Positions 27,397-37,006 of a DNA stretch of 64,000 bases are shown piece after piece; position 1 is the stretch's first letter; every line of letters begins with the position of its first letter. The position numbers and the translations under genes are program-made. Location of the stretch: NCBI GenBank assembly GCA_963741625.1, contig CAVUIT010000018.1, positions 62,001 through 126,000 of the forward strand, in the 5' to 3' direction. This stretch comes from CAWBBA01 sp963741625 (GTDB taxonomy: Bacteria > Desulfobacterota > Desulfomonilia > Desulfomonilales > Desulfomonilaceae). The notes below the pieces were generated by a model that was given only the letters and a program-made list of their open reading frames with translations, did not search any database and was not told the origin of the DNA.

Positions 27397-27579
27397 TTAT
27401 ACCGTTTCTTCGTGGCCTTCAATTTGGGATAAATAGTTCTCCAGGCCCTGTTTCATAAAAAGGCGGCCAAACTCAGCCGCTGGCCTCCCCTGCTTGTACG
27501 CAATGTCTTTGATGGTTCGCCACACCCCCTTGTCTACGTTGAATGCCACGATCTTCAAATTGTCTTGTGTTGCTCGCAT
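27397..27579 (-). CDS. Ribbon-helix-helix (Arc/CopG-like) small DNA-binding protein
   Basis: 60 residues, ATG after AAGGAGAG. Sequence NLKIVAFNVDKGVWRTIKDIAYKQGRPAAEFGRLFMKQGLENYL shows the beta strand followed by two helices of RHH proteins. First gene of the replication operon on the minus strand; probably regulates copy number or primase expression (inference). Confidence 0.68.
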   Translation of the reverse strand: MRATQDNLKIVAFNVDKGVWRTIKDIAYKQGRPAAEFGRLFMKQGLENYLSQIEGHEETV

Positions 27580-27938
27580 ATTGCTCTCCTTATTTAAAAC
27601 GCTGCATCAATCAGGCTTATTTATAGATAGAAAACCCATAGTGAAATATCAACCGTTATTTTTAGCGAGAAGATGCCAATTGTGTGTTTTAAGCATCTAT
27701 AAATCGGCAACATCTCCAGCGAAACCACCCACACAGCCACATTCACCCCTCATTTTAGTAGCTTGGACTTCCCCATCCACAATGGCCTGCGTCTGGTGTG
27801 GGGTAGTGCTGGTTGAGGGGCGTCCGCAGATTTTGCGTGCGAATGGCACTTGGTTTTGGTTATGTTAGAAAATACAATTTCATCTGGAACATAGTTGCAA
27901 CAATCACGCTCACTTGCGGTGATGACACCCCAGGAGTG
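27580..27938. other. Divergent promoter region between replication operon and xis-int
   Basis: No gene; should hold promoters in both directions. Confidence 0.4.
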
Positions 27939-28309
27939 ATGACGGCGAAGGATAAATTTCAGTGAACTTTCCGCCACGGGTGGTACGGCTGCAAGGACGC
28001 TGCATAAATACCTCGGAATGGACAAAAACCGTTTCAGTAGCGAGGTGCGTCCGTATGTCACTGAAATTCCAATTGGCTCCCAGGGGGTAGGATTCGACCG
28101 GCTTGACCTTGACGCACTGGTTTGATGAATATAAGTCCAGGAATGGTCGACCTGGTCATGCGATGGAAAGGAGCGCATCATGGGGCAAAAAGTCCCGCCA
28201 GGACTCATCAAACGTGGGGGGGTCTGGCACATTCAAAAGGCAATCGGAAATCAAAGAATTCGAAAAAGCTGCGGAACTGGCGATCTCAAAGAAGCGGAAC
28301 GATATTTAG
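27939..28309 (+). CDS. Excisionase-like HTH protein (two probable frameshifts)
   Basis: ATG 27939 follows AGGAG. Read through one extra base near 27951 and another near 28122, the product is 122 residues: TAARTLHKYLGMDKNRF, EVRPYVTEIPIGSQGVGFDRLDLDALV, then DEYKSRNGRPGHAMERSASW and a charged tail. This is the small winged-helix type protein that regularly precedes and overlaps tyrosine integrases in Desulfobacterota islands (from memory). It would bend DNA at the att site and favour excision. It overlaps the int gene by 130 bp. Confidence 0.65.
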
Positions 28310-29277
28310 CCTATCTCGCACGGAGCAGATCCGACAGGCCGAAATCTATGGGGTCAGGCCGAAACGGGCCTTTAGAGAAGCGGCCACCCGGTATTTGAAA
28401 GAGGAAACGAAGGCCAGTATCAACCGTGATGTTGAACTGCTTAAAATCTTGGACCCTTTCATTGGGGACCAATACTTGGACTCGATCCACATGGGGAGCC
28501 TTCAGTCCTACATTCAGAATCGCAAGGCCGCTGGATGGAAAAAGAGGACTATCAATTACGGGCTACAAGTGGTTAGACGAATCCTCAACTTGGCGGCCGG
28601 AGAATGGATGGACGAATACGGCCTTTCCTGGCTCGCCCATGCTCCGAAGATCAAGCTCTTGAGGGAAGATGACAAGACTGAACCATACCCGTTATCTTGG
28701 GAGGAGCAACAGAGACTTTTGGCAGCACTTCCGAAACACTTGGCGAGGATGGCTTTATTTAAGGTCAACACAGGCTGTCGGGATCAGGAAGTCTGTAATC
28801 TGAGATGGGAATGGGAGGTAGCGGTTCCAGAATTAGATACTTCCGTTTTCCTTATCCCGGCGCAGAGAGTGAAAAACCGGCAGGATCGACTTGTAGTACT
28901 CAACAAGATAGCTCAACAGGCAGTCGATGAAGTGAGAGGAACTCACCCCGATTTATGTTTTCACTTACCGAGGAAAGCCACTGAAGAGAATGAATGATCG
29001 GACATGGCAAAAAGCCCGCAAGACCGTCGGATTGCCGCAGGTGCGAGTTCACGACCTGAAGCACACCTTTGGGCGAAGGCTGCGGGCCGCAGGCGTATCT
29101 TTCGAAGATCGACAAGACTTGCTCGGTCACAAGTCCGGAAGGATTACCACTCACTACTCGGCGCCCGAGTTGAGGAATCTAATAGCCGCTGCCAATGCGG
29201 TTTGCTCGCAGGAAAGACACAAAACTGACACAATGGTTATTCTCAAGAAAAAACGCCACCTCATTGCGGTGGCCTAA
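28180..29277 (+). CDS. int: Tyrosine recombinase / integrase (two frameshifts)
   Basis: Corrected length is 365 residues. Parts in order: MGQKVPPGLIKRGGVWHIQKAIGNQRIRKSCGT (arm-binding), SAM-like core with RAFREAATRYLKEE and LQSYIQNRKAAGWKKRTINYGLQVVRRILNLA. The catalytic domain has NTGCRDQEVCNLRW (first Arg), RVKNRQDRLVVLN (Lys), VHDLKHTFGRRLRAAGV (H-x-x-R, here HDLKHTFGRR) and LLGHKSGRITTHYSAPE with the Tyr nucleophile. One base is missing near 28318 and one extra near 28955. It ends 15 bp before tRNA-Leu, consistent with insertion there. Confidence 0.85.
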
Positions 29278-29290
29278 CATCCCGGAATCG

Positions 29291-29350
29291 CTGGTGCCTG
29301 AGGACGGACTCGAACCGTCACGGGGACAAGCCCCAAGGGATTTTAAGTCC
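29291..29350. repeat. attR: 60-bp direct repeat within tRNA-Leu
   Basis: Identical to 16266..16325. Covers the 3' end through the anticodon stem of the intact tRNA gene. Confidence 0.93.
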
Positions 29351-29380
29351 CTTGTGTCTACCAAATTCCACCACTCAGGC
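29292..29380 (-). tRNA. tRNA-Leu (anticodon TAA)
   Basis: Acceptor arms GCCTGAG and CTCAGGC pair, followed by A and encoded CCA. Anticodon loop CTTAAAA in stem AGGGA/TCCCT gives TAA. A long variable arm (class II) and the T-loop GGTTCGAGTCC are present, with D-loop TGGTAGACAC. Serves as integration site of the element to its left. Confidence 0.95.
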
Positions 29381-29619
29381 ACGCGAAACACTGGACCAAC
29401 AGCTTTTCGAATAAGATAGCAGTCGCTCGGGAGAGTTTCAACCCCTTGCAAACGTCGCTGAGGTCCCTATACAGAAGCGCATTGAAAATTGACAATACTT
29501 GTTCGCCGGCTGGCGGCCACGGTAGGGCCACGGTCCCGCGTCCCGCGGAATGCCTCTACCCGATCATTTGCTCCCCGCGGGGCTATATTCAGTCCGCGGC
29601 AGTATGACAAGTTGTTCGG

Positions 29620-29940
29620 TCACCGCCGCCCTCCTGCAATGATGTAGACCGCGGGCCTGTCCGACGGATTAGAGACAAAGAAAGATTCGTCTTCCTTGAC
29701 ATGGACTGCATGGCCTGCTGGCAGAGTGATCTCCCCGCGTGTGGTGTGCATCAGAATCGGTCCGTCAATTGCGCACAAAATCTCATCATGAGACTCGCCC
29801 GGCTTTATAAGTCGCCGACCCTCCCCCGTTTCAAGATAGCCATAGATTAAGTAACATGTTTGAATGTGAAGGTCTTTGGCGCCAAGGACATATTCGCCCC
29901 CTTCTGTGGACGCGAGTGTCCTCAAGTCGAACAACTTCAC
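29620..29940 (-). CDS. Cupin-fold protein
   Basis: 106 residues: MKLFDLRTLASTEGGEYVLGAKDLHIQTCYLIYG, then RLIKPGESHDEILCAIDGPILM and LPAGHAVHVKEDESFFVSN, which are the two cupin motifs (G-x(5)HxE.. and G..x..P.G..H). Single-domain cupins often bind a metal or small ligand. It overlaps the stop region of the gene at 29937, so both form an operon. Substrate unknown. Confidence 0.65.
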   Translation of the reverse strand: MKLFDLRTLASTEGGEYVLGAKDLHIQTCYLIYGYLETGEGRRLIKPGESHDEILCAIDGPILMHTTRGEITLPAGHAVHVKEDESFFVSNPSDRPAVYIIAGGRR

Positions 29941-30221
29941 TCAGGCGGCTCCTTGAAAGGGTTCCAGGAGAAGAGTGGATCATCCTGCACCGGACGGCTG
30001 CCGCCTTGAGAATGGTGATCGGCCCCTTCCCGCAGTTCAAACCCATCCCCCAAATTGATTCCTATGGTGATTTTGCCGGTATATACCAAAACAAGGTAGG
30101 GATATTTCGGGCAAGCGTCACCTCCCACTGTTCGGAGCTGTCGCGTATATAGGGCGTCAAGGTCGAGGTCTTCGAAGAGGTCCTCCGAACTCGTCCAGCA
30201 CAGATCAACTATGGATGCCAT
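29937..30221 (-). CDS. Hypothetical protein coupled to cupin gene
   Basis: 94 residues from ATG 30221, chosen because GGGGAAG stands upstream. Sequence MASIVDLCWTSSEDLFEDLDLDALYTRQLR and YLVLVYTGKITIGINLGDGFELREG; acidic N terminus, beta-rich middle. Its last codons overlap the cupin start by 4 bp. No family recognised. Confidence 0.5.
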   Translation of the reverse strand: MASIVDLCWTSSEDLFEDLDLDALYTRQLRTVGGDACPKYPYLVLVYTGKITIGINLGDGFELREGADHHSQGGSRPVQDDPLFSWNPFKEPPE

Positions 30222-30796
30222 GAGCAAACTTCCCCTAACCCGGATAGATAGTTCAGTCGAAAAAGATCATACAGATATTCAAGGGTGCCGACCCCACATA
30301 TGTCGCTTAAAAAGCCTCACAATCAAGATCCTGATTTCATTGCTTCTAGAACGCTATTGCCGACCTGTCAAGCAATTTGTGCGGGCGGTGATAATGCTTG
30401 AATTACGTGCGGGAATTTGAAATCCCATCGAAGAAGTCATTGGGGCTTTCTCGTGTCGGCCCACTCGTGCCCGAACAATTACCTCAGCCGGGGTTCGTGG
30501 CCTCACGGCCCACCGATCGCGGAATCACCCCGAAGTCTGCGGACCCGGTAAGCCCCTGTTTCCAAGAAAGAATCTTCGCTTGACAGGAGGGTTCCAGCGG
30601 ACTAATATCGAATCTAGAGCTATCTGTTCCGATGACTCGTCAGATTTAACCCATCGTGCGTTGTACGTAAAAAGATGACCTTTCAAGAGCAGGCTGTCCT
30701 CTCGCTAACTCCAAGCAGCCTAGTGAGCGGAGATGCCGGCATACGCGACCCTAAGCCGGTGCGCTCAGGGGTCAGCATGTTTATCGGGAAAATAAG
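30222..30796. other. Upstream region of the hdr cluster
   Basis: 575 bp between divergent units; must hold the promoter for hdrC. No gene, riboswitch or clear operator recognised. Confidence 0.4.
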
Positions 30797-31345
30797 ATGA
30801 CACAACTTGGAATCGAAGCGTCCAACCAGGTAACCCCACCGGTGGGGGATTTATCATCAGTGATTCATCAATGTTATCAGTGCGGCAAGTGCTCGGCGGG
30901 TTGCCCTGTGGCCCCGGAGATGGATCTCCTCCCGCATCAGCTTGTACGCCTTGCGGTTCTGGGGAACATGGACCGTATAGTGAAATCCAAGAGCATCTGG
31001 CTGTGTCTTACCTGCCATACCTGCGGTGCGAGGTGCCCCAACGGCATTGATGTGCCTGCTCTATTGGACCCGGTCCGCCACCAGGTGCTCAGGGAGAACA
31101 TAGCCACCGGTGGTGACTCTGAGGTCCCTACGTTTCACACGTCGTTTCTCAAGACCATCAAGACTTTCGGCCGCGTTCACGAGCTGTTTCTCATCGGCAT
31201 GTACAAGATGAAGACCAAGAGTTACTTTTCCGACATGGAACTCGGCTGGAAGATGTTCCGTAAAGGGAGGATACATCTCCTACCCCACCGTTCGAAGAAT
31301 CTGAGTGGAGTGAAGGAAGTCTTTAAGCAGTCAGGGATGAAATAG
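30797..31345 (+). CDS. hdrC: Heterodisulfide reductase subunit C (HdrC)
   Basis: 182 residues. Two [4Fe-4S] motifs: C26-x2-C29-x2-C32-x3-C36-P and C70-x2-C73-x2-C76-x3-C80-P, the HdrC layout. It passes electrons between HdrA and the catalytic HdrB. The C-terminal 80 residues are helical (SFLKTIKTFGRVHELFLIGMYKMK), as in HdrC. First gene of a nine-gene plus-strand run with short gaps. In organisms without coenzyme M/B the physiological disulfide acceptor is unknown; relatives take part in flavin-based electron bifurcation with ferredoxin, NADH, formate or H2. Confidence 0.9.
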   Translation: MTQLGIEASNQVTPPVGDLSSVIHQCYQCGKCSAGCPVAPEMDLLPHQLVRLAVLGNMDRIVKSKSIWLCLTCHTCGARCPNGIDVPALLDPVRHQVLRENIATGGDSEVPTFHTSFLKTIKTFGRVHELFLIGMYKMKTKSYFSDMELGWKMFRKGRIHLLPHRSKNLSGVKEVFKQSGMK

Positions 31346-31383
31346 GCGTACTCTCCCGAACTCTTTGATAACAAGGATAGACC

Positions 31384-32235
31384 ATGGAATTCAGTTACTA
31401 CCCCGGATGCACCCTAACCGGCAGCGCGCAGGAATTGGATGAATCGTTCAGGTACTCTGCCGAGAAGCTTGACGTTACCCTCAAAGAGATCCCGGACTGG
31501 ACATGCTGCGGCGCCTCATCAGCCCACATGGTGGATGCTTATCTCGAATCTGCCCTCCCTGCTGGAGACCTGATGACCGCGGAGAGGATCGGCCTTGATG
31601 TGGTTGCCCCCTGTGCGGGTTGCCATGTGAGGATGAAGGCTGCATCCAGGCGTATCATGGAGGACGAGGAGCTTAAGAAAAGGTTCCCCTTCAAGGGTGA
31701 GATAAAGGTGATCTCGGGTATGGACATGTTCCATATTGACGAGCTTCTCAGCCGCTTGAAGGAGCGTGTAGTAAAGCCCCTCTCCGGCCTGAAGGTAGTG
31801 CCGTACTACGGCTGCCTTGCAGTACGTCCTGTGGAGGTGGTGGAGCCAGCCGACCCTGAGAACCCCATGCAGATGGACCACATACTCGAGGCCCTGGGCG
31901 CGGAGGTATTGAGCTGGCCTTACAAGACGGACTGCTGCGGGGGCTCGCTTGCCCTGACCCGTACCGACCTTGTGCTCAAACTCTCCCGCAAGCTTCTGGA
32001 CATGGCGCTTACCGTAGAAGCCGATGCAATGGTGACCTTGTGCCCCATGTGCCAGGCGAACCTGGACACTCGCCAGGCAGACATCTCGCGGGAGACCGGG
32101 AAGCTCTACGAAGTGCCGATCCTCTACCTGACGGAGCTCATCGGTGTGGCCTTTGCAAGCCCGCGCTCAGACGCATGGTTTGACAAGCACATGGTATCAC
32201 CTAAGAATTTGCTCGCAGCTAAAGGACTGATTTAA
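31384..32235 (+). CDS. hdrB: Heterodisulfide reductase subunit B (HdrB)
   Basis: 283 residues with two CCG domains that hold the noncubane [4Fe-4S] clusters. First set: C9, CCGASSAH at 41, CAGCHVRM at 77. Second set: YYGCLAVRP, DCCGGSLALTR, CPMCQANLD. All Cys of both sets are present, so the disulfide-cleaving centre should be functional. Start ATG 31384 follows AAGGATAG. It forms the catalytic pair with HdrC, 38 bp upstream. Confidence 0.9.
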   Translation: MEFSYYPGCTLTGSAQELDESFRYSAEKLDVTLKEIPDWTCCGASSAHMVDAYLESALPAGDLMTAERIGLDVVAPCAGCHVRMKAASRRIMEDEELKKRFPFKGEIKVISGMDMFHIDELLSRLKERVVKPLSGLKVVPYYGCLAVRPVEVVEPADPENPMQMDHILEALGAEVLSWPYKTDCCGGSLALTRTDLVLKLSRKLLDMALTVEADAMVTLCPMCQANLDTRQADISRETGKLYEVPILYLTELIGVAFASPRSDAWFDKHMVSPKNLLAAKGLI

Positions 32236-32295
32236 GTTCATTTAGCAGGCATTGAAACACCGGTTAATTTCCGAGCATCATTTTGGAGCGGAATC

Positions 32296-35200
32296 GTGAC
32301 TGAAAAAATTGGCGCAATAATGACGGTGGGCGGGGGCATAGGCGGAGTTCAGGCCTCACTGGACCTGGCGGAGTCAGGTTTCAAGGTATATCTGGTTGAG
32401 GAGAAGCCCTGTATCGGTGGAGTAATGGCTCAACTAGACAAGACCTTCCCGACAAATGACTGCTCCGCTTGTATTTTCTCCCCCAAATTGCAGACTCTTG
32501 CGCAGAATCCGAATATAGAGATTCTTGCTTACAGCCGAATCGAGGGCATCGAAGGCGAGGCGGGAAACTTTCGCGTCAAAGTTCGCCGAAAGGCGAGGTA
32601 CGTGGACCCGGACAAGTGTACTTCATGCGGGACCTGCGCAGAAAAGTGTCCAACCAAAGTCCCGAATGAATATAATTTCGGCCACGATATGCGAAAGGCC
32701 ATTTACAAGGATTATGCCCAGGGAATCCCGTCCGTGTACACCATCGACACGGAAAATTGCCGCGTGTTTTTGGGAAAGAAATGTGGTGTTTGTAAGAAGA
32801 TTTGTCCCGCAGGCGCTGTCGACTACGAACAGAAAGACGTCATAGAAGATATCCAAGTGGGCGCCGTGATCCTTTCGCCGGGGTACGAACTATTCGACAC
32901 AGCCCGCGTGTCCGAATACGGACATGGCAGGATGCCCAATGTGGTTACCAACCTGGAAATGGAGCGCATACTCAGCGCATCGGGACCATTCCAAGGGGAG
33001 GTGAGACGGCCCTCCGACGGGAGGCATCCGCACAAGATTGCATGGATTCAGTGCGTAGCATCCAGGGATCGAAGGAAAGGCATGCCGCATTGCAGCTCTG
33101 TCTGCTGCATGGCTTCGATCAAGGAAGCCGTTATCGCCAGAGAACATGACTCCTCCATAGAGCCTACCATCTTTTTCATGGATATCCGCGCTTACGGCAA
33201 AGACTTCGACAAGTATTATGAGCGCGCCAAGGGCGACGGCGGGGTTCGTTTTATCAGGTCGATGGTCAGCCGAGTAGTGGAGGATCCTGTCACGAAGGAT
33301 CTTCAGATAACGTATGTATCGGAAAACAACCAATTGATCACCGAAACCTTTGATATGGTGGTGCTTGCCGTCGGCATCAAGCCTTCTGAGTCCACTCTCG
33401 AAACAGCCCGTATTCTCAACGTTAATCTGGACGAAAACCATTTCTGTGCCACTGGTACCTTTGACCCGGTAGAGACTACAAGACAGGGCGTCTTTGTTGC
33501 AGGCGCATTTCAGGCCCCCAAGGACATTCCTCAAACGGTCATGGAAGCCTCAGCCGCGGCTGGAGTTGCCGTGCGTCTGCTCGCGGACCAGCGCAACACC
33601 CTCACCACCAAGAAGCAGCTTCCCCCGGAAAAAGATTTTGCAGGCCAGGAGCCGAGAATCGGGGTATTTGTCTGCAGGTGCGGCATCAACATCGCCTCTA
33701 CAGTAAACGTCCCCGACGTTGTGGAACGGGTCAAGACGCTGCCGGGAGTGGCCTATGCAGGGCGAAAATCTCTTCACGTGCTCCCAGGACGCGCAGCAGC
33801 AGATCAAGAAGGTGATAGAGGAGAACAATCTCAACCGCGTCATAGTGGCCTCTTGCACCCCTCGCACGCATCTGCCGCTATTCCAGGAGACAGCTCGTGA
33901 GGCCGGCTTGAACAAATACCTGGTGGAGATGGCGAATATTCGCGAGCACTGTTCCTGGGTTCACATGCAAGAGAAGGAGAAGGCCACCGAGAAGGCGGTT
34001 GATCTCATTCGAATGGCCGTGGCCAGATCACGATTGCTCGAACAAGTCCAGGATCAACAGTTGGGGATGGTTCAGACGGCCCTCGTGATCGGCGGCGGGG
34101 TTGCAGGAATGACCTCGGCCCTGAACCTTGCCGATCAGGGATTCCCTGTGCATCTCGTAGAAGCTTCCGACAAGCTTGGCGGCAATGCCCTGAGATTGGG
34201 TCACACCATCAAAGGGGAAGATGTAGGGACATACCTGGAGCAGTTGGTACACAAGACTACTTCCAACGACAAGATCAGCGTTTATTTCAATGCCCGGATC
34301 GAGGACGTTCAGGGCTTTATCGGCAGTTTCAAGACGAAAATCGCGCCTGGAGGAAGTGAGCCTGTCGAGATCGAGCACGGTGTCGCAGTGGTGGCCACCG
34401 GGGCAAGTGAATGGAAGCCTGACATTTACGGGTACGGCTCTGATCCGCGAATCAGGACTCATCTGGAGATGAGCGAAGCAATGAAGGCTCAGGACCCGGC
34501 TGTCATGAAGGCAGGTACTACGGTCTTCATCCAGTGCGTGGGCTCTCGCTGCGAAGAGCGGCCGTGGTGCAGCAAGGTCTGCTGCAATCACACTGTAAAG
34601 GATGCCATCGCCTTAAAGGAAGCCAATCCTGCTGCCAATATATATGTGCTCTATCGCGATATACGCACTTATGGGCTCAACGAGCCGTATTACGAGCAGG
34701 CGCGTAGGATGGGGGTGGTCTTCGCCCGGTACGAACCCGAGGCCCCGCCTGTCGTTGAAACCGGCCAAAAAATAGTGGTCAAGGTCAAGGACCTGATCCT
34801 CGGCGGCACGATGACTCTGGAAGCCGACAGCCTGGCGCTCGCTGCGGCAGTGGTCCCAAATGAGAATAACAAAGAGCTGGCCCGGATGTTCAAGATTTCG
34901 ACGAACGAAGACGGTTACTTCCTGGAAGCCCACATGAAGTTAAGACCTGTGGATTTCGCTACGGATGGTGTCTTCCTTGCGGGCTTGGCTCATTATCCAA
35001 AGCCTCTGGACGAAACCATAGCTCAGGCCGATGCCGCGGCTTCGCATGCGGCCCAGGCGCTGGCCCGCGGGTATGTGGACGCGCCGGGCATGGTTTCTTT
35101 CATTGACGAGTATCTTTGCAGAGGTTGCGGCCGTTGTGTGGACGTGTGCCCGTTCCACGCTCCGGAACTCAAGGAAGTGGCTCCCGGCGTGATAAGGTCC

Positions 35201-35326
35201 GAGGTTAACCCTGCCTTGTGCAAGGGATGTGGAGCGTGCGGTGTGGCTTGCCCGACAGGGGCCGCAGAAGTCCGCCATTTCAAAGACGACCAGGTCGGGG
35301 ACATGATAGACGCCGCTCTGAGTTAA
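32296..35326 (+). CDS. hdrA: HdrA-HdrA fusion, Cys form (one +1 frameshift)
   Basis: With one extra base removed near 33758-33763 the gene encodes 1009 residues: a short HdrA followed by a full-length HdrA. First half: FAD loop MTVGGGIGGVQASLDLAESG, FPTNDCSACIFSPKL (Cys59 where the paralogue at 37007 has TGA), and inserted clusters CTSCGTCAEKC and CGVCKKIC. Second half: IGVFVCRCGINIAS, ENLFTCSQ, VASCTPRTH, second FAD loop VIGGGVAGMTSALNLADQG, and the C-terminal ferredoxin CRGCGRCVDVC / CKGCGACGVAC. HdrA bifurcates electrons from its FAD. Starts at GTG 32296. The equivalent in the second module is two genes (37007, 38454). Confidence 0.85.
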
Positions 35327-35390
35327 GTCCTGAGACGGCCGGTTGAACGGAAGCTAATCGAGACATAAAACTCCTTTTCGTGGAGACAAC

Positions 35391-35819
35391 ATGACCACTG
35401 AGTTTGACCCCAAAATCATAGCGTTCGCGTGCAACTGGTGTTCCTATGCAGGAGCCGATCTCGCGGGCGTGGGCAGAATGCAATATCCGCCGAGCATCAG
35501 GTTGATCCGGCTGATGTGCTCGGGCATGCTCGTTCCGTCCTACATTCTGAAAGCATTTGAGAAGGGCGCGGACGGCGTCCTTGTTACGGGTTGACACCTC
35601 GGCGAATGTCATTACCTGGAAGGTAATCAAAAAGCGCAGAAGGTCCTGGATAAAACCCGTAAGCTTATGAAACTGCTCGGTATCGAAGACGGACGCCTTC
35701 GACGGGAGTGGGTGTCCGCGTCAGAAGGCACTCGGTTTGCCGAGGTGATCCGGAGCTTTACCGAGGAAGTCCGGAAGCTGGGCAGGAATCGACTTGCCAA
35801 GACGGAGACCGCCGCATGA
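35391..35819 (+). CDS. mvhD: MvhD/FrhD-type [2Fe-2S] subunit, selenoprotein (in-frame TGA, codon 68)
   Basis: 142 residues if TGA 35592..35594 is read as Sec. Before it: IIAFACNWCSYAGADLAG (C14, C17), MCSG (C43), KGADGVLVTG; after it in the same frame: HLGECHYLEGN, then EWVSASEGTRFAEVIRSFTEEVRKLG to the stop overlapping the next ATG. Family members have C-H-x-G-[DE]-C-H-Y here, so Sec replaces a conserved Cys near the iron-sulfur centre. A 7-bp hairpin with loop GGA starts 16 bases after TGA. MvhD links a hydrogenase or dehydrogenase to HdrA. VhuD of methanococci is a known selenoprotein at this site (from memory). Confidence 0.88.
35611..35627 (+). promoter_or_regulatory. SECIS-like hairpin of mvhD (first copy)
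   Basis: ATTACCT (35611..35617), loop GGA, AGGTAAT (35621..35627). The loop G lies 24 nt after the TGA, the spacing known for bacterial SECIS elements. Confidence 0.7.
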
Positions 35820-36946
35820 AACTACCGGAAATTGTTGATCACACTCAGGCCTACTATTGTCTGGACTGCGGGATCTGCACGGGGAGTTGTCCTGTTTCGC
35901 GAGTCACTCCTGACTTTTCGCCCCGTCTGATGGTCGAAAAGGTTCTCATGGATCAAGAAGAGAACCCCCTGGAGGATGTTAACATCTGGTCCTGCCTTTC
36001 GTGCGGTCAGTGCAGCTCTCGTTGCCCATCCAAGATAGATTATCCTGAGTTCGTGAGGATGGTACGCGAAGAGGCGGTGACGCAAGGGAAGGGCGGTGTT
36101 CCGGCGCACCGGGGTCTCTTCCAGACCATCATGAGAATGCAGACCCTTGACGTAAAGCAGAGCAAAACCGACTGGGCGAAAGAGGCAGGTCGGATATCAG
36201 AATCCGGCGATACGTACTACTTTGTCGGGTGCGCTCCGTTTATGGATGTGGAGTTTCATGACGATTGGAATTTGGACGTCATGGATGGACCCAAAGGGGT
36301 GCTAAAACTTCTCAATTCCATCGGGATCGAACCGGTTATACACGATGACGAGCGATGTTGCGGCCACGACCTCATGTGGAACGGCGACAAGGAGAACTTC
36401 GCTAAACTGGCACGTCGCAACGTTGACCTTATAAAGAGCCTGGGGTGCAAACGTGTGGTGTTCCAGTGCCCCGAAGGTTACCTCACTTTTAAGAAATACT
36501 ATCCCGAAGTATTGGGACAATTGGACCTTGAACTGGTCCACTTTTACGAACTTCTCGCTGACAAGGTGGCATCCGGAGCCGTCAGCTTCACTCCCCTTGA
36601 AGGCGTCGTGACTTATCATGACCCATGCCGGCTCGGCCGCCAGGCAGGAATCATGGATGCTCCTCGGACGTTGATCCAGAGCATCCCCGGAATCACCTTG
36701 AAAGAGATGGAGCACAATCGAGAAAACAGCCTCTGTTGTGGTACGAGCGTGTGGATGGGCTGCTCGAGCTGCTCCAAAGCAATACAGAAGAATCGGCTGA
36801 ACGAGGCTTTGGCAACAGGAGCAGAGACCATAGTAACCGCTTGTACGAAGTGCCGCGTGCATCTGAACTGTGCCCTGCGGGACACGGAAATGGACCTGAA
36901 GATCCGTGACATAAATGATCTTCTGGCCCAGACCCTCAAGACCTGA
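35816..36946 (+). CDS. HdrD-like protein (HdrC-HdrB fusion)
   Basis: 376 residues. N terminus has two ferredoxin motifs (C15-x2-C18-x2-C21-x3-C25-P and C60-x2-C63-x2-C66-x3-C70-P); the rest has two CCG domains (YFVGCAP, RCCGHDLMW, CPEGY; YHDPCRLGR, SLCCGTSVWMGC, TACTKCRVHL). ATG 35816 overlaps the mvhD stop (ATGA). It provides a second disulfide-reductase-like site for the complex, associated with the second HdrA/MvhD module that follows. Substrate unknown; HdrD proper works with membrane HdrE, which is absent here. Confidence 0.85.
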   Translation: MKLPEIVDHTQAYYCLDCGICTGSCPVSRVTPDFSPRLMVEKVLMDQEENPLEDVNIWSCLSCGQCSSRCPSKIDYPEFVRMVREEAVTQGKGGVPAHRGLFQTIMRMQTLDVKQSKTDWAKEAGRISESGDTYYFVGCAPFMDVEFHDDWNLDVMDGPKGVLKLLNSIGIEPVIHDDERCCGHDLMWNGDKENFAKLARRNVDLIKSLGCKRVVFQCPEGYLTFKKYYPEVLGQLDLELVHFYELLADKVASGAVSFTPLEGVVTYHDPCRLGRQAGIMDAPRTLIQSIPGITLKEMEHNRENSLCCGTSVWMGCSSCSKAIQKNRLNEALATGAETIVTACTKCRVHLNCALRDTEMDLKIRDINDLLAQTLKT

Positions 36947-37006
36947 CATGCGTCAACAGTCAAGCTGACACCTGAACGGAGTTGAACCGAAGGACGGTAA
37001 CGAATT

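Larger units (their letters stand above)
16266..29350. mobile_element. 13.1-kb integrated element in tRNA-Leu(TAA)
   Basis: Bounded by perfect 60-bp direct repeats. The intact tRNA-Leu is restored at the right end with int immediately beside it, the classic layout of tyrosine-recombinase islands. Contents in order: hypothetical protein, ribbon-helix-helix protein, serine recombinase, HsdR-N-like protein, zinc-ribbon membrane protein, NYN protein, iteron array, D5-type helicase, TOPRIM primase, RHH protein, xis, int. There are no capsid, tail or conjugation genes, so it is a satellite-like or plasmid-like replicon that would need a helper to transfer (inference). Confidence 0.88.
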
